32,462 bases of DNA, from NCBI GenBank assembly GCA_014803505.1, contig JAAVBM010000111.1, forward strand, positions 1-32,462, written 5' to 3'. The DNA is from a bacterium (GTDB lineage: Bacteria > Cyanobacteriota > Vampirovibrionia > Gastranaerophilales > Gastranaerophilaceae). The translations under genes were made by a program, and so were the position numbers. The notes below the pieces were generated by a model that saw only the letters and a list, made by a program, of their open reading frames with translations, did not search any database and had not been told where the DNA came from. This document shows, in pieces, positions 21,425 through 31,057 of the stretch (position 1 is the stretch's first letter; each line of letters begins with the position of its first letter).

Positions 21425-21724
21425 CTAACCCAAAAGTCTTTCTAAAGTTTGAGCATCTTTTTCAGGTTTAGTTAATTTCTTTTCTATAGTTGATTCAATT
21501 TGGGCTTCTAAAATTTCTTCTAAAGGAGTTACATATCTTTGAGCTTTTAATGTTTTCACATAATCCTTAACAGTAATTAATGATGCTTTTTGTTTTTCAG
21601 CCAATTGGGCTTGAATCTCATGAGCATAATCTTCCGCTCTTAGCATTGGTGATGTATAATAAGCACCGCTTTTTAAAGATTCTGCATATTCATTAACTGT
21701 AATCATGTCATTTTGATATTTCAT
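21425..21724 (-). CDS. 99-aa protein with two ITVxxYxxxLK units and ...LLG tail
   Basis: Not a family I recognise. It contains the same unit twice: MITVNEYAESLKSGAYYTSP near the N-terminus and LITVKDYVKTLKAQRYVTPL near residue 50, each followed by an acidic/amphipathic helix. It ends DAQTLERLLG. The 58-aa protein at 20840-21016 has one unit and the same kind of end, so this looks like an internal duplication within one small-protein family. Soluble, helical, no Cys. GGGGAATTTT precedes the ATG. The promoter carries the 19-bp palindrome; the gene has its own terminator. Confidence 0.8.
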   Translation of the reverse strand: MKYQNDMITVNEYAESLKSGAYYTSPMLRAEDYAHEIQAQLAEKQKASLITVKDYVKTLKAQRYVTPLEEILEAQIESTIEKKLTKPEKDAQTLERLLG

Positions 21725-21810
21725 AAAATTCCCCAGTAATCATCCCTTACACATATATAAAAAAATTATTATCAAAAAAATTGCTAAATTTATATTGAAA
21801 CAATATATAT

Positions 21811-21829
21811 TTGTAATATAACGTTACAA
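21811..21829. promoter_or_regulatory. 19-bp palindrome TTGTAA-N7-TTACAA (small-gene copy 2)
   Basis: Perfect arms, 86 bases upstream of the 99-aa start codon and 38 bases upstream (centre to centre) of a GCAATT box at 21780-21785; TATATAT near 21753-21759 is the likely -10. Spacing matches copy 1. Confidence 0.7.
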
Positions 21830-21897
21830 ATATAAGAATAGCAAAAAATTATTTTACGAGTATTATAATAAACAACAATCAGAAAGAAGGCAACTAA

Positions 21898-22527
21898 ATG
21901 TTTTTTTTAGCAAGTATTCCGAATACAAATCCAGCATTAGGACCCATTGAAAAAAACAAACAAGCCGTAAGTGTATATGATAGACGTTTAGGGAACGTAC
22001 GCACAGTCATAACAACTCCGGAAAAAGCCGATGAATATATAAAAAAACGCGAAGAACAAGTAACAGCTGCAACAAAAAAAGGATGGGTATTAACGGGAAT
22101 AACAACAGGTTCAGGAGCAATTGTCGGTGCATACTTAAATACATTAATCGACAGAAATAAAGCAAAAAAACTCAACGAACTGGTTGATATTATTAATCCC
22201 GAATACAAAACTGCTTATGATCAAGCTTTTGATGCTCACAAGTCACGCTGGGGAAACACTTATACTTTCAATGATTTAGGTATAAAATCAAATTTATTAG
22301 ACAAAGAAAAATATAAAAATTTCGAATTTGAATTAAGAAGACTATTTTCTTCAGAACTAAACAATTTCAAAAAGGCAGATATAAAAACTGTTACTAAAAA
22401 AGCAATAAAAACTGGTGCAATAACAGGAAGTGTCCTAGCTTTCTGCTTTGGAATTGCGGCACCATATTTAAAAGCAAATAAAGCTGATAGAAAAATAACA
22501 GAAGTTTTCATACACGAAAATAAATAA
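21898..22527 (+). CDS. Two-helix membrane protein, unknown
   Basis: 209 aa, not recognised. Two Gly/Ala-rich hydrophobic segments, about residues 63-85 (WVLTGITTGSGAIVGAYLNTLI) and 168-188 (GAITGSVLAFCFGIAAPYL), bracket a charged middle part containing an aromatic patch (KSRWGNTYTFNDLG). A coiled, charged N-terminal part precedes the first helix. AAGGC precedes the ATG. It stands alone and is followed by its own terminator. Confidence 0.7.
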   Translation: MFFLASIPNTNPALGPIEKNKQAVSVYDRRLGNVRTVITTPEKADEYIKKREEQVTAATKKGWVLTGITTGSGAIVGAYLNTLIDRNKAKKLNELVDIINPEYKTAYDQAFDAHKSRWGNTYTFNDLGIKSNLLDKEKYKNFEFELRRLFSSELNNFKKADIKTVTKKAIKTGAITGSVLAFCFGIAAPYLKANKADRKITEVFIHENK

Positions 22528-22550
22528 AAAACATTACATAATACTAAGCT

Positions 22551-22592
22551 AAAAAAGGAAATCGAAATAAAAGATTTCCTTTTTTAATTTTT
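22551..22592 (+). terminator. Terminator of the two-helix membrane protein gene
   Basis: Stem AAAAAAGGAAATC / GATTTCCTTTTTT with a nine-base loop, followed by AATTTTTTT. Confidence 0.88.
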
Positions 22593-22641
22593 TTGAAGTA
22601 AAATCAAAGTATTGATACAGCCGAAAAAAGGAATTATATAA

Positions 22642-23739
22642 ATGCTTAGAACAGGAATAGTAGGATTACCGAACGTAGGAAAATCAACTTTATTTAATGC
22701 ACTTACAAATACTAGAAATGCACAAAGTGCAAACTACCCGTTTTGTACTATAGAACCGAATATAGGTGTAGTTGAGGTTCCCGATGAAAGACTTGAAATT
22801 TTATCTAAATTATGCAAAGCTCCAACAATTATCCCAACAGCAATTGAATTTGTTGATATTGCAGGATTAGTAAAAGGCGCCAGCAAAGGTGAAGGTCTTG
22901 GAAACCAATTTTTACAAAACATTAGAGAAGTTGATGCAATCATCCAAGTTGTAAGATGTTTTGATGATGAAAACACAATTCACGTAGAAGGAAAAGTTGA
23001 TCCTATAAGTGATATTGAAACTATCAACACAGAACTTGCACTTGCAGATATGGCATCAGTTGAAAGACGTCAAGCAAGAATTGCTAAAACTGTTAAATCA
23101 GGAGATAAAGATGCTGTACTTGAAGATAAGGTTCTAAAAAAACTAATGGAACTACTTTCTGATTGCACATTTATCGATTTGCAAGAACATTTTACAGAAG
23201 AAGAAATTCCTGTTGTTAAAATGTTAAACTTAATGTCAGTAAAACCTGTTATTTACTGCGCAAATGTATCAGAATTCGACCTGAAAGACGGAAATGACTA
23301 TACTAAAAAGGTTGGCGAATACGCTAAATCTCATGGCGCTGAAATGGTAATAATCACAGCAAAAATAGAAGAAGAACTTGCTGAATTAGGTAAAGAAGAA
23401 GCTGAAGAATACTTAAAAGAATTAGGAATTGAAGATAGCGGAATTAACAGAATGATTAAATCTGTTTACAATTTGCTAAACCTTAGAACATTTATAACTG
23501 CAGGCGAAAAAGAAGTTCATGCCTGGACAATTACAGCAGGTACTAAAGCTCCGCAAGCTGCAGGTGTGATTCACACAGATTTTGAAAAAGGCTTTATCAG
23601 AGCAGAAATCACACCTTATAAAGACTTTGCTGAACTTGGTTCATACGCAGCTTGTAAAGAAAAAGGAGTTACTCGTCTTGAAGGAAAAGATTATGTTATG
23701 CAAGATGGTGATTTAGCTCACTTCAGATTCGCTCTATAA
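22642..23739 (+). CDS. ychF: Ribosome-associated P-loop ATPase YchF (Obg family)
   Basis: 365 aa, full length. It begins with the G1 motif GIVGLPNVGKSTLFNALT, then the YPFCTIEPN switch region, G3 FVDIAGLVKGASKGEGLGN, and in place of the usual NKxD the ATP-preferring YCANVSE characteristic of YchF. A helical insertion (roughly 130-200) and the C-terminal TGS-like domain (FITAGEKEVHAWTI to YVMQDGDLAHFRF) complete the family. It binds ribosomes and is linked to translation and stress responses. AAGGAATTATATAA precedes the ATG. Confidence 0.98.
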   Translation: MLRTGIVGLPNVGKSTLFNALTNTRNAQSANYPFCTIEPNIGVVEVPDERLEILSKLCKAPTIIPTAIEFVDIAGLVKGASKGEGLGNQFLQNIREVDAIIQVVRCFDDENTIHVEGKVDPISDIETINTELALADMASVERRQARIAKTVKSGDKDAVLEDKVLKKLMELLSDCTFIDLQEHFTEEEIPVVKMLNLMSVKPVIYCANVSEFDLKDGNDYTKKVGEYAKSHGAEMVIITAKIEEELAELGKEEAEEYLKELGIEDSGINRMIKSVYNLLNLRTFITAGEKEVHAWTITAGTKAPQAAGVIHTDFEKGFIRAEITPYKDFAELGSYAACKEKGVTRLEGKDYVMQDGDLAHFRFAL

Positions 23740-23757
23740 TTTAAAAACATTTATCAT

Positions 23758-23790
23758 AAAAAGTCTCCTAATTTAGGAGACTTTTTTGTT
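23758..23790. terminator. Bidirectional terminator between ychF and the GH13-like gene
   Basis: AAAAAGTCTCCTA pairs with its complement around a short AT loop, with T6 on the right and A-rich sequence on the left, between converging genes. Confidence 0.88.
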
Positions 23791-23811
23791 ATAAATATTA
23801 TATTTAGTTCA

Positions 23812-26800
23812 CTATTTTAATAAAGCTAATTTTGTTCCACAATCTTCAGAACATTTGTTTGAATAAACATTAGTTACGAATTTCACAGGAAGTTTAACAT
23901 CTAAATTACCTGTAAAAGAAAGTGGTGTACCTTTTGGAACATGATACAAGATAAGAGTTGAATCGTTAATTGTTATTCTGCCACCATCTGTACCACGTTT
24001 TATAACATATTTACCATCACATTCATTAACATAGTAGAAATCATTTGGATCATTAGCATTCACAAATACAGTATCGTGTTTTAGCCCCGTAATACCGGCT
24101 CCAACATCTTTACCATGCATCATTATAATTTCATTTTCTCTATTTTCGCGAGGTATAGCTTCAAAATTCAAATTCAAAGAATCTAATACTAATGTATTTT
24201 GGTTATATTTTGCTTCAAAATTATCATGAAGTCCTGAAGTATTGAAAATTGAAATAGCCATTCTTCCATCTGTACTTTTACGCAAAATTGCAGGGCAAAT
24301 CTCACCGCTATTCGCATGTTGAGGCGGAAGCATAAATGGCGCACCATTATTCAACGCATTACATTCAGGTTTACGACGCACAGCCATTACCATATCTAAT
24401 TCTTGTTTATGTTTTCCGATAAAATTCTTATATTTATCAGACCATTCATCATGTATTCTTTGTCTACCTTGCAAATACATATTCTTAGTTTTAGAATCGT
24501 AACCCGTTGCTCCCATATCATCACCATCAAACATTGTTGGCATACCAGGCAGAGCAACCAGATACTTCATAGCTCCTAACAATTTTGTTATTGCCGGCTC
24601 TAATGTAAATTCAAAAACATCGCCTTCAAACTTCTCTGCCAAATCTTGCGGCAAATCTAAGTGATATCTATCTTTTGCATGTTTTAAAACCATTGCAATA
24701 GTTACATCAAAAGGTTTAATACCAAAAGCATCCGGATCAAAACGTTTTCCTTCAAATTTGCCTTGAGATAAATCTGAAACAGATTTACTTACAGCTTCAA
24801 AAGCTCTTGTAAATTGTGCATCAGATAATCTGTTATCTTGTTTATATTTTTCAAGAACGGAAATAAACGACCTTCTTAAAGCTAATCCCATCGCCATTGC
24901 TTTTGGAGATACGGCAGAGAAATCGTAATTATTCACTTCTTGAGGATCAATATAATCCATAAATTTATCTTTAATAAGCTGATAAGCTTTAAATCTATTA
25001 TCGTAATTATCTGGATATGTCAAATCCGTATAAAACATACCCATATCCATTGCCATAGAGTGCAATGCTCGAGGTTTATCATGGTTTCCGATAAACATAT
25101 AAGAATACATTATTGAATCCAATGAAGCAGATTTTAAATAATTTCCAGGACTCATCATTATATCATATAACATCCATTGTCTTTTATTATTATCAGTTCC
25201 CAAAGAAGCACCGTCTTCAAACTGTTTAGCAAACAATTTCGGAATATCATTAAAGAAGAATGAATAATTGGCAGTAGAAGTCATACCGGTTTCACGTTGG
25301 AATTTAGAAATAATATCATACTTTGCCCCAAATTTTTCGGAACGATTTCCATATCCTAAATCATACAAACTACCCTCATCTGTAATTTCAGCAACAGTAT
25401 AAGCGTTAGGATTTTTTGAGATAACTCCGTGATTAAATTTTTGCCAGAAATCAATAACTTTTTGCCAAGTATAATCAAAATCATTGTTACCATTACGCAA
25501 AGCTTCTATATCAGCAATATCTTTTGTAGCATCGATTCTCCAATCAAGTCCGGCTTGATTTTTATCAATTATTAAATCTGCTAATTTGAAGCTTTCGGCC
25601 GATGTTCCTTTAAAAGTTTTTATAATTGATTTTACAATTTTATCTTCATCAGAAACCCCTAGAGTTTGAACCCCTTTTCTCAATTTAGAAATAAGCATAT
25701 CTGCTTCGTCTTGAGGTGAAGATGGGTTCGTTATATTCAATGATTCTAAAGTAATATCTTTTAAAGCTTTATAATCATATGAAATTTCTCCAGAATTCTT
25801 ATCAACAGAAATTTTCACATTTGGCGCAAGAGTTTTAACAAACGCATATTTGGTAATTTCCGGCATTACAAGAGGTAAAACATATTTACCAAACTCAGTT
25901 ACATTATCTTCATCAAAAAATTTAATTGCGCCATTACTTTTTTCTTCAACAGTTTTCAAAACCTTTTCTGCATATACAGACAATTCATTAGTATAAAGCT
26001 CATTCATCTTTTCATAAGACAATTTATACTGTGGTAAAAGGTTTTTATCTCCACTTTTGAAAAGTTCATATCTTGAAACACCAATTTCAGACGGAACAGA
26101 AGCTCTTTTTGTTATTAACGGAGACGCTAAAACTGCAACCAAATTATCGCCAAATTCAAAAGAATCAAGCGGAGTATTCATTAAGCCTTTTAATATCTGA
26201 CTTTTTTTATCTTCATTAGAAAGTTCACGTTTATGATTATATAAATCAAATAAAACATTTTCTACTTCATCTTTAGAAACTTCATGTTTTAATGTTTTAG
26301 GAAAAACTTGTCCATTTGATTTTGAAACGATGGTATCAAAAACCAATGATGGGTTACTTGTATCAATATTTTTCAATTCACGAGCAACTGCAAGTCTTAG
26401 AATATCATCAGTTTTTTGAGTCCAATATTGACCGGAAGTTACGGCATAATCTTGAACCTGACAATTAGAGTTTAAAATCTCTCTGATACGCTGTTTACGT
26501 TCTGCTGAAGGTACATTTTTAAGAGCTTTTGTATCAGCATGAGAATATACAAAATTCAACTTGGCAATATCCGGATTGGCATCCCAAGTTTCGAAACCGC
26601 TTTCGAATTTACCATCAACATCTGCATATCTAAATTTTGAAAGAATTCTCGCAGCCATAGGAGATTCCAGAGATACACGCTCATCTTTTGGTAAAGAAGC
26701 ATTATATTCATTTAAACGTTTAACGTTTTCATTGTAAGTTTTTGGATCTATCTCAAAAGAATACAAGTAAACAGAATCATTATGTGTATGTAGATCAAAC

Positions 26801-27948
26801 ACATTATCTGTACTCATTTTTGCATAAGTTTTAATTAGGGATTTATTATCGTTTCTTTCTTCATCCGTAACTAATCGAGTATCAAAATATTGAATATAAG
26901 TAGGTTTTGTCTTATCAAAATTAGGGTTATTCTTTATAGAAACTTTACCGGAATTTGGATTTTGAACATAACGATATGGAGAGTTTACAACTTTGTGAGA
27001 AATATACTTTTTATTCTTGACAAAAACGCCTAATGAAAGAGGTCCATCATTTAAAGCTTGAGCTTTAAACCAATTGAAATATGGAGATTCATCTCCCCAT
27101 TTCAACATATGCTTAAAGTGTACACCTTGCAGCCCTTCATTAACAAACGCTCCATCTGATACAAAATTCAAACCGTGAGCAAACATTTTACGCTGTAATG
27201 ATGCATAATTATTGATATTTCCTAAAGAACTTGCCATCTGCATACAGTTTTTATTCCAATATGCGTGAGCTGTAAAATCATCATCAGTAAAAACAGGAAG
27301 TGAAATAATACGGTTATAAGCATCATATTCACCATCTTCAACTGCTTTTTCCAACCCCGCAAGAGTTCCGCCAAACTTATTAGCTATCGTCTTTATACCC
27401 TTTTGTGCTCGCTGCAAAACTCGTTCATCTTTGACAATTTGGTTTTGATCATTATAAACATAACCGACTTTCTGAGAGTCGATTATAACTAATTTCATAT
27501 TACCGCCACGCGACATATTTGATTTTGTTGGCATAACGATATTAAAAATCGAACTATCATCATTATTATTGTGTTTGAAATTTATAATATCGCCCGCATC
27601 AACCATAACTTCTTCGTTATTATTATTTTTATTTTTCAATACATAGTGATATGCAAACGGAACATTATCATCAATCCCAAACATTTTAGACATATCAATA
27701 CGATTTGAACCGGATTTCATTCTATAGCGATCAGAACCGTTACGAGCATATAACTTGCCTTCAGGAAAATAATTATTATTTCTATCTTTTCCAAGTTTAA
27801 AAACTTCTAAATAGCAGTCATCCCTGTTTTCATCAAAGACGTAAGAAAATTCGTAATTTTTAAACCCCTCATCTGATTTTACAGGTTTGAAACCTTTAAA
27901 TGAAACATTTCTTACATTATCATGCTTATTTTCTAACGATACTTTCAC
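23812..27948 (-). CDS. Very large GH13-like glycosidase/glucanotransferase, cytoplasmic
   Basis: 1378 aa. Alpha-amylase (GH13) catalytic landmarks are present in order but far apart: a GH13-like segment HGLNFVSDGAFVNEGLQG (near residue 250), WRID806A (nucleophile), VAE854 (acid/base), GNHD957KPRA (transition-state Asp) and LPGMPTMFDGDDMG (near 1135). The distance from the first landmark to the nucleophile, more than 500 residues, is far more than in ordinary family members, so a large helical domain is inserted in the barrel. No signal peptide: it starts MKVSLENKHDNVRNVSFKGF, with the VSFKG motif (15-19). The C-terminus looks like the usual beta-sandwich. It probably acts on intracellular alpha-glucan or malto-oligosaccharides; the reaction cannot be specified. 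AAGGAGT precedes the ATG. Confidence 0.85.
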   Translation of the reverse strand: MKVSLENKHDNVRNVSFKGFKPVKSDEGFKNYEFSYVFDENRDDCYLEVFKLGKDRNNNYFPEGKLYARNGSDRYRMKSGSNRIDMSKMFGIDDNVPFAYHYVLKNKNNNNEEVMVDAGDIINFKHNNNDDSSIFNIVMPTKSNMSRGGNMKLVIIDSQKVGYVYNDQNQIVKDERVLQRAQKGIKTIANKFGGTLAGLEKAVEDGEYDAYNRIISLPVFTDDDFTAHAYWNKNCMQMASSLGNINNYASLQRKMFAHGLNFVSDGAFVNEGLQGVHFKHMLKWGDESPYFNWFKAQALNDGPLSLGVFVKNKKYISHKVVNSPYRYVQNPNSGKVSIKNNPNFDKTKPTYIQYFDTRLVTDEERNDNKSLIKTYAKMSTDNVFDLHTHNDSVYLYSFEIDPKTYNENVKRLNEYNASLPKDERVSLESPMAARILSKFRYADVDGKFESGFETWDANPDIAKLNFVYSHADTKALKNVPSAERKQRIREILNSNCQVQDYAVTSGQYWTQKTDDILRLAVARELKNIDTSNPSLVFDTIVSKSNGQVFPKTLKHEVSKDEVENVLFDLYNHKRELSNEDKKSQILKGLMNTPLDSFEFGDNLVAVLASPLITKRASVPSEIGVSRYELFKSGDKNLLPQYKLSYEKMNELYTNELSVYAEKVLKTVEEKSNGAIKFFDEDNVTEFGKYVLPLVMPEITKYAFVKTLAPNVKISVDKNSGEISYDYKALKDITLESLNITNPSSPQDEADMLISKLRKGVQTLGVSDEDKIVKSIIKTFKGTSAESFKLADLIIDKNQAGLDWRIDATKDIADIEALRNGNNDFDYTWQKVIDFWQKFNHGVISKNPNAYTVAEITDEGSLYDLGYGNRSEKFGAKYDIISKFQRETGMTSTANYSFFFNDIPKLFAKQFEDGASLGTDNNKRQWMLYDIMMSPGNYLKSASLDSIMYSYMFIGNHDKPRALHSMAMDMGMFYTDLTYPDNYDNRFKAYQLIKDKFMDYIDPQEVNNYDFSAVSPKAMAMGLALRRSFISVLEKYKQDNRLSDAQFTRAFEAVSKSVSDLSQGKFEGKRFDPDAFGIKPFDVTIAMVLKHAKDRYHLDLPQDLAEKFEGDVFEFTLEPAITKLLGAMKYLVALPGMPTMFDGDDMGATGYDSKTKNMYLQGRQRIHDEWSDKYKNFIGKHKQELDMVMAVRRKPECNALNNGAPFMLPPQHANSGEICPAILRKSTDGRMAISIFNTSGLHDNFEAKYNQNTLVLDSLNLNFEAIPRENRENEIIMMHGKDVGAGITGLKHDTVFVNANDPNDFYYVNECDGKYVIKRGTDGGRITINDSTLILYHVPKGTPLSFTGNLDVKLPVKFVTNVYSNKCSEDCGTKLALLK

Positions 27949-28030
27949 ACCAAATACTCCTTAGTCACAATTATAACAACCATAAAAGAAAATTTTTGTT
28001 AGACATGTCGGCATTATTAAGAAAATTTTA

Positions 28031-28056
28031 CAAAGGTTTCAATTAATTAACCTTTG
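28031..28056. promoter_or_regulatory. Operator-like palindrome CAAAGGTT-N10-AACCTTTG before ahcY
   Basis: Perfect 8-bp arms with a ten-base AT spacer that is itself partly palindromic (AATTAATT). The right arm overlaps the likely -35 (TTAACC, 28047-28052) of the ahcY promoter, the position expected for a repressor. It also lies in the gap shared with the divergent GH13-like gene. Confidence 0.6.
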
Positions 28057-28076
28057 ATTTTTATTTTGGCTATAAT
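28047..28076 (+). promoter_or_regulatory. Promoter of ahcY
   Basis: TTAACC (28047-28052), 18-bp spacer, consensus TATAAT (28071-28076). The leader of about 43 bases contains a small hairpin TACAATTA-TT-TAATTGTA (28092-28109), then AAGGAG before the ATG. Confidence 0.6.
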
Positions 28077-28087
28077 ATGGAGTGTAG

Positions 28088-29395
<1,308 letters not shown>

Positions 29396-29414
29396 TAAAT
29401 AAATTTCAACTCCG

Positions 29415-29457
29415 AAAAAAGAACCCTTGAACATATGTTCAGGGGTTCTTTCCTTTT
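29415..29457 (+). terminator. Terminator of ahcY
   Basis: GAACCCTTGAACATATGTTC begins a long stem that closes with AGGGGTTC, flanked by AAAAAA on the left and TTTCCTTTT on the right; also usable by the convergent TerC-type gene. Confidence 0.88.
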
Positions 29458-29468
29458 ACATATAGGAT

Positions 29469-30506
29469 TTAAACACCTTTTTTATTATGAATAATTGAAG
29501 AAACCAATGCTGCTACTATAAAGAATAAACCAATTAAACCTGTAACAACTTCGGGAACTTCTTTTACCGTAGTAATTAACATTATTACAGCCAAAGCGCC
29601 GATTGCCCAATGTGCACCATGTTCAAGATATAAAAACTTAGCAAGAGTTTTAGTTTCAACAAGCATTATAGTCAATGAACGAACAAACATAGCACCAATT
29701 GCAAGCCCTATAGTAATAATGATTACATCACTACTAAGTGCAAATGCCCCTAAAACACCATCCAGTGAAAATGATGCATCAATAAGCTCTAAATAAATAA
29801 AACTAATCAATCCTGTACATTTTAGAGCATTGGCTCCAGCTTTTGCCATTTGCATTTCCTCATGTTTTTCAAGATAATGAGAAACACCCTCTATAGCAAG
29901 AAAAGTTATAATACCTGCTAAACCGGACATTATAACAGGAATTTTAACATCTGCAGGCATAAATGATTGTAAAAACATAACAATCGACAGAGATATTATT
30001 ATTTCAATACCTTTAATATTATCTAAATGAGATAATGGAGCCTCAATAAATTTAATCCAATGAACTGTCTTTTCATGATTAAAGAAATAATTCAAAAATA
30101 ACATAATTAAGAATAAACCGCCGAAAGTTACAATCGGAGCATGAGTAGCATGCAAGTATTCTGCGTATTTGTGAGAATCTGTTAAAGCAATATTTGTAAC
30201 CGTTAACATATCTAACTTAGCGAATATGGAAACTACTAATATTGGGAATAAGAAACGCATTCCAAAGACAGCAATAGCAATTCCCCATGTTAAAAATCTA
30301 TGCCTCCAAACTTCAGACATATGCTCAAGCTTCATAGCATTTACAACAGCATTATCGAAAGATAAACTTGTTTCTAACACTGCCAAAATTGCAGCGATAA
30401 ACACACACATTAAACCTGTTCCACTGTGTACATGTTCACCCCACAAATATCCAGCAATAAATCCTATAATTGTCAAAAAATAAGATCCAATAAAATATTT
30501 ATGCAT
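29469..30506 (-). CDS. TerC/DUF475-type integral membrane protein
   Basis: 345 aa with about nine membrane helices. Two acidic signature helices are shared with the TerC superfamily: LETSLSFDNAVVNAM near residue 45 and ELIDASFSLDGVLGAFA near 240, the inverted repeat typical of these proteins. The size and the FDN...HRFLTWGI wording fit the DUF475 branch. TerC proteins are linked to metal-ion handling (manganese efflux, tellurite resistance, metalation of exported enzymes); the substrate is unknown here. A GAGGTAATATT Shine-Dalgarno precedes the ATG. Confidence 0.88.
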   Translation of the reverse strand: MHKYFIGSYFLTIIGFIAGYLWGEHVHSGTGLMCVFIAAILAVLETSLSFDNAVVNAMKLEHMSEVWRHRFLTWGIAIAVFGMRFLFPILVVSIFAKLDMLTVTNIALTDSHKYAEYLHATHAPIVTFGGLFLIMLFLNYFFNHEKTVHWIKFIEAPLSHLDNIKGIEIIISLSIVMFLQSFMPADVKIPVIMSGLAGIITFLAIEGVSHYLEKHEEMQMAKAGANALKCTGLISFIYLELIDASFSLDGVLGAFALSSDVIIITIGLAIGAMFVRSLTIMLVETKTLAKFLYLEHGAHWAIGALAVIMLITTVKEVPEVVTGLIGLFFIVAALVSSIIHNKKGV

Positions 30507-30578
30507 AATATTACCTCTTTCTCTGACAATTTTATTATAAAACTCTAAACAATATATCCTTTAAACATATTAAACAAG

Positions 30579-30612
30579 AAAAGGCGGGCGAATATCGCCC
30601 GCCTTTTACATA
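30579..30612. terminator. Terminator downstream of the exported-protein pair
   Basis: A 13-bp GC-rich stem AAAAGGCGGGCGA with its complement around an ATA loop; on the minus strand it ends in TTTTCTTGTTT. It closes the operon of the two exported paralogues. Confidence 0.92.
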
Positions 30613-30633
30613 AAATTTTCAATACTGATAATT

Positions 30634-31050
30634 CTAGTTCATATCACTAACACTTGGAACATAATATTGGAAAGTGTCAGGACCATTATCAGGGAATACA
30701 AGCATAAATGGTTGATTTTGTCTTACTAGACCAGCACGACCTTTATATGTTGCAGGATACTCTTTAGTAATTGGTAAGCTTTCTTCTTGAAAATTAACAT
30801 AGCTTACTGGTACAAAATAGAAACCGCCGCCTTGAATAGGAACAACTTTACCTGTTACTTGGAAACCTTGAAACAACATTAAATCATAATCTAATCTTGT
30901 ATTTGCATTCATTTGAACATGCAAAACTTGTGGAGGATTAGATGTATTAAAGTTTTCTAACGCTGAAACTTGTACTGTTTTTGCTTCTACAGATTGTAGT
31001 AAACTTACTGAAAGTACTAAACCCATAAATGCCATAAATAATTTTTTCAT
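30634..31050 (-). CDS. Exported protein, paralogue 2, unknown (138 aa)
   Basis: Sec signal peptide MKKLFMAFMGLVLSVSLLQS with likely cleavage after VEA. The mature N-terminus KTVQVSALENFNTSNPP matches KTVKVEALSDMSTANPP of the upstream gene product, and both continue into a beta-rich segment with a G-x-x-V/I-x-G turn, so they are paralogues. This copy is shorter. Its Shine-Dalgarno AAGGAG overlaps the stop of the upstream gene (GGAGTAA), giving coupled translation. No known function; a periplasmic or surface role is likely. Confidence 0.8.
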   Translation of the reverse strand: MKKLFMAFMGLVLSVSLLQSVEAKTVQVSALENFNTSNPPQVLHVQMNANTRLDYDLMLFQGFQVTGKVVPIQGGGFYFVPVSYVNFQEESLPITKEYPATYKGRAGLVRQNQPFMLVFPDNGPDTFQYYVPSVSDMN

Positions 31051-31057
31051 CTTTCAA

